Positions 1 to 7,773 of a stretch of DNA of 64,000 nt are shown in pieces. The notes beneath the pieces were generated by a model that was given only the letters and a program-made list of their open reading frames with translations, searched no databases and had not been told where the DNA came from. The position numbers and the translations under genes were made by a program. This DNA is from Sedimenticola_A sp040506425 (GTDB taxonomy: Bacteria; Pseudomonadota; Gammaproteobacteria; Chromatiales; Chromatiaceae), in the NCBI GenBank assembly GCA_965224515.1, contig OZ245051.1, positions 2,356,001-2,420,000 on the forward strand, read 5' to 3'. Each line of letters opens with the position of its first letter. Position 1 is the first letter of the stretch.

Positions 1-956
1 CCATCGTAGAAACTGTGCTCGAGATTGATCGCTGCCTGGTCCGCAGAGACAAAAAGGGCCCCTATCCAGTCCAGGGGCAGCAGATCGGGGAGCTGCTCCG
101 CAACAAAACAGAGGGTATCCTCCACATCTGAACCTTCCTGAATTTTTTCAATCAGTCTGAAAAGGGTGTGCAGCCTGATCGAGAGCTGGTTGAAACTGCC
201 GGTCATCAATGAGATCTCGTTACTCCCGGTAACCGGTACCTGGTGTCCGAAATCGCCCTGTGAAACCTTGTCGAAACCTGTCACGGCGCTTTTCAGTGGA
301 CGTAATACGGACAGGAAAAACCAACTGAATATACCCACGGTAATGACAATGGCGGCAATCAGAAGTGCCCAGTACAACAGGTTGACCTGCTCCAGCCTGT
401 TATCTCCCAAACGCTGTATCTGTGCTCTCAGTGCATCGATGGACTCTGTCAGGGGTTGGTGGTTTGAGCTGATGAACATCGCTGCCTTGTTCAGGCGGGG
501 CATGGTTGGATCGTCACCCAGTGCCGCCTTGAGTTCGGTGTGGAATTCTTCCCAGGCGTCCTCTATTGCTCTTACCGCGGAGTGTACTGCCGGATCCAGG
601 TCGGGCTGAAAAATCTCCTCCATATCTGTCAGGCTGGGGGAGAATTTCTCGTGCATAAACCCATCGGTGATCTCGGTGATCAGGTCGGTCTGGTCCCTTA
701 TCCCCTGGTAATAGAGTTGTACGTCCCTTTCGTAGGACTGTTCATTGTCCGGGGCGTGCATGGCGTAACTGACACCCAGGGAGACAAGGTTTCTGGCACT
801 GTGGTCGAGACGGGAGGTGAGGTTGAGCAGCACGTTGTAGCGTCGTTGCTCCTCCATGGCCAATATGCTCAGTGAGAAGAGGCAGCAGAACAGCACAATC
901 AGAAGTGCCAGCGCAACAGTGATCTGGAATTTCAGGGTCCTGAGCAGGCTAACCAC
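1..956 (-). CDS. HAMP-domain membrane sensor protein, C-terminus beyond the window
   Basis: The reading frame stays open on the minus strand from about 956 to the left edge, so the 3' part is missing. The N-terminus is a membrane helix (about residues 12-33). A periplasmic helical region of about 155 residues follows, then a second helix (about 191-216) and a HAMP-like linker containing LRPLKSAVTGFDKV and GNEISLMTGSFNQL-type features. After HAMP comes a stretch resembling the start of a GAF domain. The output domain (kinase, GGDEF or methyl-accepting) lies outside the window, so the signalling mode is unknown. The start is tentative: a GTG at 956 overlaps the end of the upstream HDOD gene by 8 bases, which implies translational coupling. 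No better start exists before the first helix. Confidence 0.72.
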   Translation of the reverse strand, partial: MVSLLRTLKFQITVALALLIVLFCCLFSLSILAMEEQRRYNVLLNLTSRLDHSARNLVSLGVSYAMHAPDNEQSYERDVQLYYQGIRDQTDLITEITDGFMHEKFSPSLTDMEEIFQPDLDPAVHSAVRAIEDAWEEFHTELKAALGDDPTMPRLNKAAMFISSNHQPLTESIDALRAQIQRLGDNRLEQVNLLYWALLIAAIVITVGIFSWFFLSVLRPLKSAVTGFDKVSQGDFGHQVPVTGSNEISLMTGSFNQLSIRLHTLFRLIEKIQEGSDVEDTLCFVAEQLPDLLPLDWIGALFVSADQAAINLEHSFYD

Positions 957-2187
957 CCTCCAGCAGCTCCTCTATGGCATTGATCTCTTTTTCCGCTTCG
1001 TTCAGGACGGCCATTGACAGTGAAGGGTTGAGACGGCCTGCCACCAGCTTGTGATAGGCCGGGGACAGATCGGGGGGCGGCAGTTTCTGCATTTCACTGC
1101 TGCCTACAAATGAGAGCAGCTGGGCAAGTATCACCAGGTCGACATAATCCGGTTTGTCTGACTGATCGCGAAACCACTCGTCACTGTGCATGGCGGCATC
1201 GGAGAGGGTCTCTGAGAGCCCCCATGTGCGCATGATTATTGCGCCGATCTCACCGTTTTGTTCGGCGATGATTCTCTCCAGCACTTCGGGGTCTTCTATC
1301 AGTTCTGGGAAATCTCCCGCGGCATCGAGTATCGGGATGGCGCCGATGTCATGAATCAGGCCGGCCAGCATGGCACGGTCTGGGTCCAGCCCCGGGGACA
1401 TGCGGGCAATCACGTAGCAGATGGCGGCAACCCGGCGGCTGTGCAGCCATAACTGCCTCATTCTTTTTCTGATAACCGGCGAGTCGGTCTGGAACAGGTG
1501 TTTCAGGGCAAAACTGATCACGATGTTGCGGGTGTTGTCCAGCCCCAGCCGGGCAACCGCTTCCTGGCAGTTGTCGATGGAGTGCTGACCGCCAAAGGCT
1601 GTGCTGTTGACCACCTTGATGATTCGGCTGGTTACCGCGGGATCGGATTGGATAATCCTTGCCAGTGTTTTGGCGTCGCTGTTCGGGTTGTCCACTGCCT
1701 GGCTGATGCGGGCGGCAATATCAGGTATTCCGGGCAGTTCGCATTCGCCGGACCTTATTTTGTGTAAAAAATCCAGGTAGATCTGATCGCCGGGATCATC
1801 TTCCTTGAGCTCGATCCCTTCCTGGATACTATCTGACTGCTGGTCGAAATAGGAGGCGACGCTTCTGACAAGGTCTTTAGGCAGGCGGATGAGGGTGACA
1901 GCTCCCTGGGTGATGGCCTGGATTGCGCCGGGTGGCCTCGGGCTGATGAGGGGGAACTCTGCCATGGGTGACTGGGAATCGATCATTTTCGGCTCGCCGG
2001 TCTCGAACTTGAGCAGCATGGTTCCGTCAAGCAAGTAGGCACTGTCGTCGCCGTTTCGGGGCTGGTAGAGATCCTCGTCCGCTGGTAGCTCCTCGATCCA
2101 GGCCTGCTGGGCCAGGTAGCCCACGACCCTGTCAGGCAGGAAGCGCAGGGGGATGCGGTTGCTGATCAGATCCTGATGAATGCTCAA
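949..2187 (-). CDS. HDOD domain protein with N-terminal cyclic-nucleotide-binding-like region
   Basis: A 412-residue cytoplasmic protein. Residues 1-125 look like a degenerate cyclic-nucleotide-binding beta-roll (YLLDGTMLLKF, then a P-rich turn and VTLIRLPKDL). Residues about 138-335 form an HDOD domain, with FLHKIRSGECELPGIPDIAARI at its start, DPAVTSRIIKVVNS in the middle and GLIHDIGAIPIL as the HD-like motif. HDOD proteins are signalling modules related to HD phosphohydrolases and usually lack full catalytic residues. Several act in c-di-GMP, motility or stress signalling. The gene runs divergently from prmB and overlaps the downstream HAMP sensor by 8 bases, so the two probably form one signalling operon. 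The ligand and output are unknown. Confidence 0.85.
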   Translation of the reverse strand: MSIHQDLISNRIPLRFLPDRVVGYLAQQAWIEELPADEDLYQPRNGDDSAYLLDGTMLLKFETGEPKMIDSQSPMAEFPLISPRPPGAIQAITQGAVTLIRLPKDLVRSVASYFDQQSDSIQEGIELKEDDPGDQIYLDFLHKIRSGECELPGIPDIAARISQAVDNPNSDAKTLARIIQSDPAVTSRIIKVVNSTAFGGQHSIDNCQEAVARLGLDNTRNIVISFALKHLFQTDSPVIRKRMRQLWLHSRRVAAICYVIARMSPGLDPDRAMLAGLIHDIGAIPILDAAGDFPELIEDPEVLERIIAEQNGEIGAIIMRTWGLSETLSDAAMHSDEWFRDQSDKPDYVDLVILAQLLSFVGSSEMQKLPPPDLSPAYHKLVAGRLNPSLSMAVLNEAEKEINAIEELLEGG

Positions 2188-2356
2188 AAATAACCCTTTT
2201 TCATCAATTTGTGGGACAGACCTTTCAGTATTCTAGGAATTGTTACGCGTATTTAGCGGCATAATTCCTGCCTACTTTAGCGCCAGGGTCACAAATCAGC
2301 TATCATGCTCGCTCTTTGAGCGATGGTCCAGTTCGGACCTGTTGATTGACCATAAA

Positions 2357-3262
2357 ATGGCGGACGAGACAGAAACACTGCTGACAATTCGGGATTTCAT
2401 CCGCTGGGGCGCCAGCCGGTTCAACGAGGCAGGCCTATTTTTCGGCCACGGCACCGATAATGCGCTGGACGAGGCCCTGGTGTTGGTGCTGCATGCACTG
2501 CACCTCACCAATGACCTGCCGGAATCCTATTTCGAAAGCTGCCTGACCCCAGGAGAGCGCGAACGGGTGGTTTCGCTCTTTGAGCGCCGAATAAATGAAC
2601 GGCTACCGGCTGCCTACCTGACCAATGAAGCGGTATTTGCGGGTCTCCATTTCTATGTGAATGAGCATGTTCTTGTTCCCCGTTCACCCATTGCCGAGTT
2701 GATAGAGGGTGAATTTGCCCCCTGGGGGGAACCGGATTCCGTTACCCGTGTGCTGGACCTCTGCACCGGAAGCGGATGCATTGCGATCGGGTGCGCTTAT
2801 GCCTTCCCCGATGCCAGCGTGGATGCGGTGGATCTCTCACCAGAGGCGATGGCTGTGACCCGGGTTAATATAGAGCGGCACGAACTGGCAGGAAGGGTGG
2901 AGCCGATACAGTCCGATCTGTTCAACGGGTTGAAGGGGCGACGTTACGATCTTATCGTCAGCAATCCCCCCTATGTCAGCCTTGAGGAGATGGAAGAGCT
3001 GCCGGATGAGTATCTGCGTGAGCCTGCCATGGGGCTGGAGGCGGGTGAGGATGGCCTGGATATCGTCTCAAGAATGCTGCGAGAGGCGGCAGACTATCTT
3101 GAACCGGAAGGGGTTCTGGTGGTCGAAGTGGGCAATAGTGATGTGGCATTGGCTGCACGCTATCCCGAAGTGCCCTTTTTGTGGCTTGAATTCGAGCGGG
3201 GCGGGCACGGCGTGTTTGTGTTGACTGCCGACCAGCTTAACGAATATCAAGCGGTTTTTTAG
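2357..3262 (+). CDS. prmB: 50S ribosomal protein L3 N5-glutamine methyltransferase
   Basis: Transfers a methyl group from S-adenosylmethionine to a glutamine of ribosomal protein L3. The conserved N-terminal helical region (RDFIRWGASRFNEAG, FGHGTDN) is followed by a Rossmann methyltransferase fold. Motif I is VLDLCTGSGCIAIG, and the NPPY glutamine-binding motif is at about residue 204. The open frame extends upstream to 2240, but the ATG at 2357 gives MADETETLLTIRDF, which aligns with the usual PrmB N-terminus and a normal length of 301 residues. No clear ribosome-binding site precedes it. It is followed at 13 bases by a small unknown gene and then hemN, probably as one transcript. Confidence 0.9.
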   Translation: MADETETLLTIRDFIRWGASRFNEAGLFFGHGTDNALDEALVLVLHALHLTNDLPESYFESCLTPGERERVVSLFERRINERLPAAYLTNEAVFAGLHFYVNEHVLVPRSPIAELIEGEFAPWGEPDSVTRVLDLCTGSGCIAIGCAYAFPDASVDAVDLSPEAMAVTRVNIERHELAGRVEPIQSDLFNGLKGRRYDLIVSNPPYVSLEEMEELPDEYLREPAMGLEAGEDGLDIVSRMLREAADYLEPEGVLVVEVGNSDVALAARYPEVPFLWLEFERGGHGVFVLTADQLNEYQAVF

Positions 3263-3275
3263 TAGAAGGTGAATA

Positions 3276-3596
3276 ATGGCTTTGCAACGTGCACGGACCC
3301 CTGAAGAGTATGCAGAGTGGGTCAAACAGGCGAAATTCGAAACTGATGAACTGAAAGAGTGCCTGCTCTACGAGATGGAGGAGCTGGGGCGTTTTCCGGC
3401 TTATATCCAACCCCTCGAAGAGGGGATCAATGAAATATACGAAGCCATGTGCAGCGGTGAATACGCATTCGGCCGGGAAGATCTGCCGTTCGTGGAGATC
3501 GCCAGCAGGTATGGGGACGATATTCCCTTCTATTCACTGCTGAAACAGATAAATGAAACCCATCGTCGCGGCCTCGATGTGGGTGAGGATGATTAA
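3276..3596 (+). CDS. Conserved hypothetical protein, 106 residues
   Basis: An acidic, soluble, mostly helical protein with no signal peptide or membrane helix. It starts MALQRARTPEEYAEWV and contains a conserved-looking LPFVEIASRYGDDIPFY segment. The ATG at 3276 has a good ribosome-binding site (AGAAGGTGA). The stop codon is immediately followed by the hemN ATG at 3597, a spacing that implies translational coupling. I do not recognise the family. Its fixed place between prmB and hemN suggests an accessory role, but which gene it serves cannot be told from sequence. Confidence 0.78.
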   Translation: MALQRARTPEEYAEWVKQAKFETDELKECLLYEMEELGRFPAYIQPLEEGINEIYEAMCSGEYAFGREDLPFVEIASRYGDDIPFYSLLKQINETHRRGLDVGEDD

Positions 3597-4982
3597 ATGG
3601 ACCAGTCACTGGTATTCGATCTCGACCTGATCAACAAGTACGACTATGCGGGACCCAGGTACACCTCGTACCCAACCGCACCCCAGTTCCACGAAAAATT
3701 CGGTGAGGAGGAGTACCGGGCAGCGGCATTGAAGAGCAACGAAAGCGGCCAGCCCCTTTCGCTCTATTTCCATATACCGTTCTGCGATACCGTCTGCTTT
3801 TACTGTGCCTGCAACAAGATTGCCACCAAGGACCGCGGTCTCAACCAGCCCTACCTGGACCGGGTCTTCAAAGAGATCGAGATGCAGGGTGAGTTGTTTG
3901 ATAACAGCCGCAAGGTTGATCAGCTGCACTGGGGCGGCGGTACGCCGACCTTTCTCAGCCATGAGCAGATGGCCGAGTTGATGCGGGTGACAGGCAAGCA
4001 CTTCAACCTGGCAGACGACGACAGTGGTGAATACTCCATTGAGATCGATCCCCGTGAGGCGACGGCCGATACCATCAAGCTGCTGCGTGACGTGGGTTTC
4101 AACCGCATGAGCCTCGGGGTGCAGGATTTTGAGGAGAGGGTGCAGAAGGCGGTTAACAGAATACAGTCTGAACAGTGTACCTTTGAGGTGCTGCAGGCGG
4201 CCAAGGACAACGGTTTCCGTTCCGTCAGTATCGACCTGATCTACGGTCTGCCTTTTCAAAGTGTGGATAGTTTTGCAAAAACCCTTGACCGGGTTATCGA
4301 GGTCGGTCCCGACAGGCTCTCAGTATTCAACTATGCCCATCTTCCTCACGTATTCAAGCCCCAGCGGCGGATCAACGAGGATGAGTTGCCCGAACCCCAG
4401 GAGAAGTTGGAGATCCTGCAGATGACCATCGATCATCTTGCTGATGCCGGTTATGTCTATATCGGCATGGATCACTTTGCCCGTCCCGATGATGAGCTTG
4501 CCATTGCCCAGCGTGAAGGGACCCTCTATCGCAACTTCCAGGGCTACTCAACCCATGCAGAGTGCGACCTGGTGGCCATGGGTGTCACCTCCATCAGCAT
4601 GGTGGGTTCCACATACAGCCAGAACAAGCGCGGCCTGGAAGAGTACTACGAGCGGATCGATGCCGGTCGGCTTCCGGTATTCCGGGGTTTTGAATTGAAC
4701 CGGGATGACCAGATTCGCCGCGACGTGATCACCAAGCTGATCTGTAACTTCGTGCTCGATTTTGCCAGTGTTGAGCAGGCCTGGGGCATCAACTTCCAGG
4801 ACTACTTCGGCCAGGACCTGCAGAAACTGGAAGGCATGGTCGGGGACGGCCTGCTTGAGATGGACGCTGCGGGAGTCCGCGTGCTGCCCAGGGGGCGTCT
4901 GCTGATCCGCAATATCTGCATGGCCTTCGACGCCTATCTGCCACCGGCATCACAACAGAAGAACTTCTCTAAAGTGATTTAG
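3597..4982 (+). CDS. hemN: Oxygen-independent coproporphyrinogen III oxidase
   Basis: A radical-SAM enzyme that decarboxylates coproporphyrinogen III to protoporphyrinogen IX without oxygen, letting heme synthesis continue under anoxia. The 461-residue length is normal. The N-terminal substrate-binding motif KYDYAGPRYTSYPTAPQF is present. The [4Fe-4S] cluster cysteines are C63, C67 and C70 (CxxxCxxC with the extra cysteine of HemN, CDTVCFYCACNK). The GGGTP motif follows. In other gammaproteobacteria hemN is activated by FNR; I see no convincing FNR box directly upstream here, and it is probably read from the prmB promoter. It would supply heme to the cbb3 oxidase encoded later in the window. 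Confidence 0.96.
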   Translation: MDQSLVFDLDLINKYDYAGPRYTSYPTAPQFHEKFGEEEYRAAALKSNESGQPLSLYFHIPFCDTVCFYCACNKIATKDRGLNQPYLDRVFKEIEMQGELFDNSRKVDQLHWGGGTPTFLSHEQMAELMRVTGKHFNLADDDSGEYSIEIDPREATADTIKLLRDVGFNRMSLGVQDFEERVQKAVNRIQSEQCTFEVLQAAKDNGFRSVSIDLIYGLPFQSVDSFAKTLDRVIEVGPDRLSVFNYAHLPHVFKPQRRINEDELPEPQEKLEILQMTIDHLADAGYVYIGMDHFARPDDELAIAQREGTLYRNFQGYSTHAECDLVAMGVTSISMVGSTYSQNKRGLEEYYERIDAGRLPVFRGFELNRDDQIRRDVITKLICNFVLDFASVEQAWGINFQDYFGQDLQKLEGMVGDGLLEMDAAGVRVLPRGRLLIRNICMAFDAYLPPASQQKNFSKVI

Positions 4983-5009
4983 CCGGCAGTTATTGCTTCA
5001 AAAGGGTAA

Positions 5010-5037
5010 GGTGGGTTACGCGATAGCGTAACCCACC
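5010..5037. repeat. Perfect 12-bp inverted repeat with GATA loop
   Basis: GGTGGGTTACGC and GCGTAACCCACC flank a 4-base loop. There is no T run, so it is a poor intrinsic terminator. The stem sequence resembles short palindromes found in many copies in other bacterial genomes, so a dispersed REP-like element is more likely. It lies 28 bases after hemN. Confidence 0.6.
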
Positions 5038-5224
5038 CTGCTAACACCACTCTTGGTGTCATACGCTACCCAATCCCCCCTTAGTCCTTCCCTACAAAAA
5101 AATACATTGTATTCGTTGGTTGCGGATGGGATTTCCCTAAAAATAACGGCGCTGTTTCAGTGCCTCTCCTGAAGACAGATCACCTTATTTCAGCAGCAAC
5201 TTCAATACCTGGAGGGTATGGATA

Positions 5225-5437
5225 TTGAAGAACATCAAGGCCGGTTTTTGGTGGGCTATTCTTGGGAGCCTGGTATTTTCATTGGTCGCATGCACTACCC
5301 GGGTTGGCAGCGACCAGTGGTGCCTGGAGATGAATGAAGTGGCGGAAACCGAGTGGAGAGCAGTAGAGGCGGCAAACTTCTCTAGATACTGCATTAAACA
5401 ACAAAGGGGAAAACAGTGGACGCAACATCTCTATTGA
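5225..5437 (+). CDS. DUF3012-like small lipoprotein
   Basis: A 70-residue protein with a lipoprotein signal peptide. A lysine-containing start, a hydrophobic core and the lipobox LVAC put the lipidated cysteine at residue 23. The mature part VGSDQWCLEM...EWRAVEAANFSRYC matches the two-cysteine pattern of the DUF3012 family, whose function is unknown. The TTG at 5225 is chosen because GGAGG at 5211-5215 is 9 bases upstream and the lipobox is in this frame. The closer ATG at 5218 opens a 39-codon frame without features. The 3' end overlaps the next gene by 22 bases. Confidence 0.7.
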   Translation: MKNIKAGFWWAILGSLVFSLVACTTRVGSDQWCLEMNEVAETEWRAVEAANFSRYCIKQQRGKQWTQHLY

Positions 5438-5664
5438 TCTTTCTTGTGATCGGCGCATTGGCCGGTTGGATTGCCGGTAACCTCATGAAAGGGGGTGGCT
5501 TTGGCCTGCTGGGGAATATCCTGGTCGGTGTGATCGGCGCAGTAGTCGGTGGCTGGGCCTTCGGTCTGCTCGGCATTGCTGCCAACGGCCTGGTTGGATC
5601 ACTTGTCACCGCCGTGGCTGGCGCAGTAATTCTACTTTTCATAGCCGGGCTGATCAGAAGATAG
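5416..5664 (+). CDS. GlsB/YeaQ/YmgE family stress-response membrane protein
   Basis: An 82-residue inner-membrane protein with three hydrophobic, glycine-rich helices. It shows the family pattern of IGALAGWIAGNLMKGGGFGLLGNILVG-type glycine motifs and a small basic C-terminus (GLIRR). Members are induced by envelope or acid stress in other bacteria, but their biochemical role is unclear. The start is GTG at 5416, preceded by AAGGGGA. It overlaps the DUF3012-like lipoprotein gene, and a strong terminator follows 17 bases after the stop, so the two form a short transcription unit. Confidence 0.85.
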   Translation: MDATSLLIFLVIGALAGWIAGNLMKGGGFGLLGNILVGVIGAVVGGWAFGLLGIAANGLVGSLVTAVAGAVILLFIAGLIRR

Positions 5665-5680
5665 CCTGAGAGTCCCTATC

Positions 5681-5712
5681 TGCCCGCGGCGTTCTGCCGC
5701 GGGCATTTACAC
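5681..5712 (+). terminator. Intrinsic terminator after the GlsB-type gene
   Basis: A perfect 10-bp GC-rich stem (TGCCCGCGGC / GCCGCGGGCA) encloses a 5-base loop and is followed by a short T run. It separates the small stress genes from the acyl-CoA synthetase. Confidence 0.75.
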
Positions 5713-5768
5713 GCTATGTGGTCTGGATTTATCCTGCTGATCTCTTTCGAGTACGCAGGATGATAACA

Positions 5769-7340
5769 ATGAGCCAGAACCAGACGCCCTCCATACCTGA
5801 ACGATTCCGTACCACCGCCGTTGAGCGTGCCGACCAGGCGGTGATCTGTTTTCCTGACAGGGAAGTGACGTTCGGCGAGGTGGATAGGGCCTCGGATGGT
5901 GTTGCCGCATCTCTGGCGGAGCAGGGTATAGAGAAAGGCGACCGGGTTGCACTCTACTGTATCAACTCCGACGTATTCGCCATTGCCTACATGGGTATAG
6001 TCAAGGCTGGTGCCGTGGTGGTGCCGGTCAACCTGCTGCAAAATCCCCGGGAGATCACCTATGTATTGAATGATGCGGGTGTGCGGGGTCTCTTCTACCA
6101 CCAACTGTTTGCCGATGCGGTGGACTCTTTCCGCGACGAGTTGGGTAGCCTTGAGTTCGCGGTAGGCATGGGCGAGGGGCCGTTCAAAGAGGGGGATCTC
6201 AATTTCGATACCTTCTGTACCAATGAAGCCGAACCGCCAAAACCTGAATTCGATACGGCAAATGACTTGGCAGCCATTCTCTACACTTCCGGAACCACCG
6301 GACACCCAAAGGGAGCGATGCTGACACATCGCAACCTGGTCTCCAATACCAATAGCGTGGTTCAGGCACTGCAGCTGCGTCCAGGTGAAGATCGCCTGCT
6401 GGTGGTGCTGCCCATGTTTCACTCTTTCGCGGCCACCGTGGGCACCCTGACCCCCTTGCTCCATGGCCTGAGCCTGGCGCCGGTACCCAAATTCGACCCG
6501 GCTGTCGTCTGCGGCGTAATAGAGGCAGTCAAAGCCACGGTATTTCTCGGTGTGCCCAGCATGTACAGCGTATTGTTGCGCCTGCCTGAAGAGCAGGTGG
6601 CCAAGTGGAAGAGCGTGCGCTACTGCGTCTCCGGCGGGGCGGCCATGCCGGTGGAGGTGATGCGCCAGTTCGAAGAGCGCTTCAGCCTTGCGATTCACGA
6701 GGGAGACGGACCTACGGAGTGCTCCCCGGTGACCTGCGTCAATCCCATCGGTGGTGAACGTAAGCCTGCATCAGTGGGGCTACCCATACCCGATGTGGAA
6801 ATGGAGATTTACGACGATGACGGCAATCAACTGGCCGTGGATGTGATCGGTGAGATCTGCGTGCGTGGTCCCAACGTGATGAAGGGCTACTGGAACCTTT
6901 CAGAGGCTACTGCAGAGAGCTTCTTCGGTGAATGGGTGCGCACAGGCGATCTTGGTTACAAGGACAGTGATGGCTACGTCTATATCGTCGACCGCAAGAA
7001 GGACATGGTCATTGTTAACGGCATGAACGTCTATCCGCGCATGGTGGAAGAGGTGCTCTACCAGTTCCCGAAACTGGCCGAGGCAGCGGTGGTGGGTGAA
7101 CCCAGTGAGCTTCACGGGGAGATCGTGGTGGCATACGTGGTGGCCAAGGAGGGTGAGGAGATGGCACCCGCCGAGGTGCGCGCTCACTGCCGTGAGAATC
7201 TTGGACCCCACCAGGTACCCCGCAAGGTGGTGGTAAAGGATGCTCTACCCAAGAATGCCGCTGGCAAGATTCTCAAGCGTGAACTTCGCAAGGCAGGGGA
7301 GCTTGAGAGGGGGGTTGATAGCCGGGAGAGTGAGAAGTAG
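5769..7340 (+). CDS. AMP-dependent acyl-CoA synthetase (long-chain fatty acid-CoA ligase family)
   Basis: Activates a carboxylic acid, probably a fatty acid, to an acyl-adenylate and then to the CoA thioester. The 523-residue protein has the adenylation P-loop YTSGTTGHPKGAM near residue 170. It also has GDGPTECSP in place of the common GYGxTE, the VRTGDLGY hinge region, and the catalytic C-terminal lysine in PKNAAGKILKRELR. The ATG at 5769 is chosen over the in-frame ATG at 5760 because AGGA lies 8 bases upstream of it. It stands alone between a terminator and a repeat region, so the exact substrate cannot be inferred. Confidence 0.9.
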   Translation: MSQNQTPSIPERFRTTAVERADQAVICFPDREVTFGEVDRASDGVAASLAEQGIEKGDRVALYCINSDVFAIAYMGIVKAGAVVVPVNLLQNPREITYVLNDAGVRGLFYHQLFADAVDSFRDELGSLEFAVGMGEGPFKEGDLNFDTFCTNEAEPPKPEFDTANDLAAILYTSGTTGHPKGAMLTHRNLVSNTNSVVQALQLRPGEDRLLVVLPMFHSFAATVGTLTPLLHGLSLAPVPKFDPAVVCGVIEAVKATVFLGVPSMYSVLLRLPEEQVAKWKSVRYCVSGGAAMPVEVMRQFEERFSLAIHEGDGPTECSPVTCVNPIGGERKPASVGLPIPDVEMEIYDDDGNQLAVDVIGEICVRGPNVMKGYWNLSEATAESFFGEWVRTGDLGYKDSDGYVYIVDRKKDMVIVNGMNVYPRMVEEVLYQFPKLAEAAVVGEPSELHGEIVVAYVVAKEGEEMAPAEVRAHCRENLGPHQVPRKVVVKDALPKNAAGKILKRELRKAGELERGVDSRESEK

Positions 7341-7773
7341 TTTTGTTGTGGGTCTGGTAATGAGTTTCGTAGCCTGAAAGGTGCTCACCCTGTAGCTACT
7401 TCAAGAGCACGGCTACGAGCCACTTTTGATACGGCAAAAGTGACCCAAACCACTGCTCGACTACGCCACCCTACGGGTGCCCTGCGCTACTCTCAAGTCG
7501 CGGGGTGCGCAGAACTCGCACTCCCTGTGGTCGCGCTCAAACAGGATGCGCCCCTGATCCGCGACTTGCTGCGTTGCTCGGTGGCGTAGAAGTCGCCATT
7601 GTCGAAGTTTCATCTTCACCAGAAACGCTACGGATAGGCCGGGAGCTAGTTGCCGCGGTGCGTTTCGCTAGTCTCAACAGCACCCTGCTTCACTTCCAGA
7701 GCGTTGGGGACCCGAACCTAGTGAGGGCAAATCTTGGGAGGAGGCCCTAGGTCACGAAATTTATTATCAAGCC
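7341..7773. repeat. Gene-free region, probable dispersed repeat element
   Basis: 433 bases between convergent genes without a credible gene. From about 7370 to 7750 the DNA is GC-rich and full of short complementary words (GTAGCC/GGCTAC, CAAAAGTG, TACGCCACCCTACGGGTG, CGCGACTTG). The style resembles long non-coding repeats that occur in many copies in other gammaproteobacteria. The 81-codon frame at 7505-7750 has no start signal and unusual composition. Confidence 0.5.

Noticed and set aside
2341..2356. FNR box before prmB-hemN (TTGATTGACCATAA)
   Set aside because: Two mismatches in one half-site and a location directly at the prmB start make it unconvincing.
5218..5337. 39-codon frame starting at ATG 5218
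   Set aside because: Only 2 bases separate it from the GGAGG, and it has no features, whereas the overlapping TTG frame has a lipobox and DUF3012 pattern.
5676..6698. 340-codon open frame on the minus strand
   Set aside because: Entirely antisense to the conserved acyl-CoA synthetase and over a terminator, with no family features; it is a GC-driven shadow frame.
7505..7750. 81-codon frame in the repeat region
   Set aside because: No ribosome-binding site and no recognisable protein features; it lies in structured non-coding DNA.
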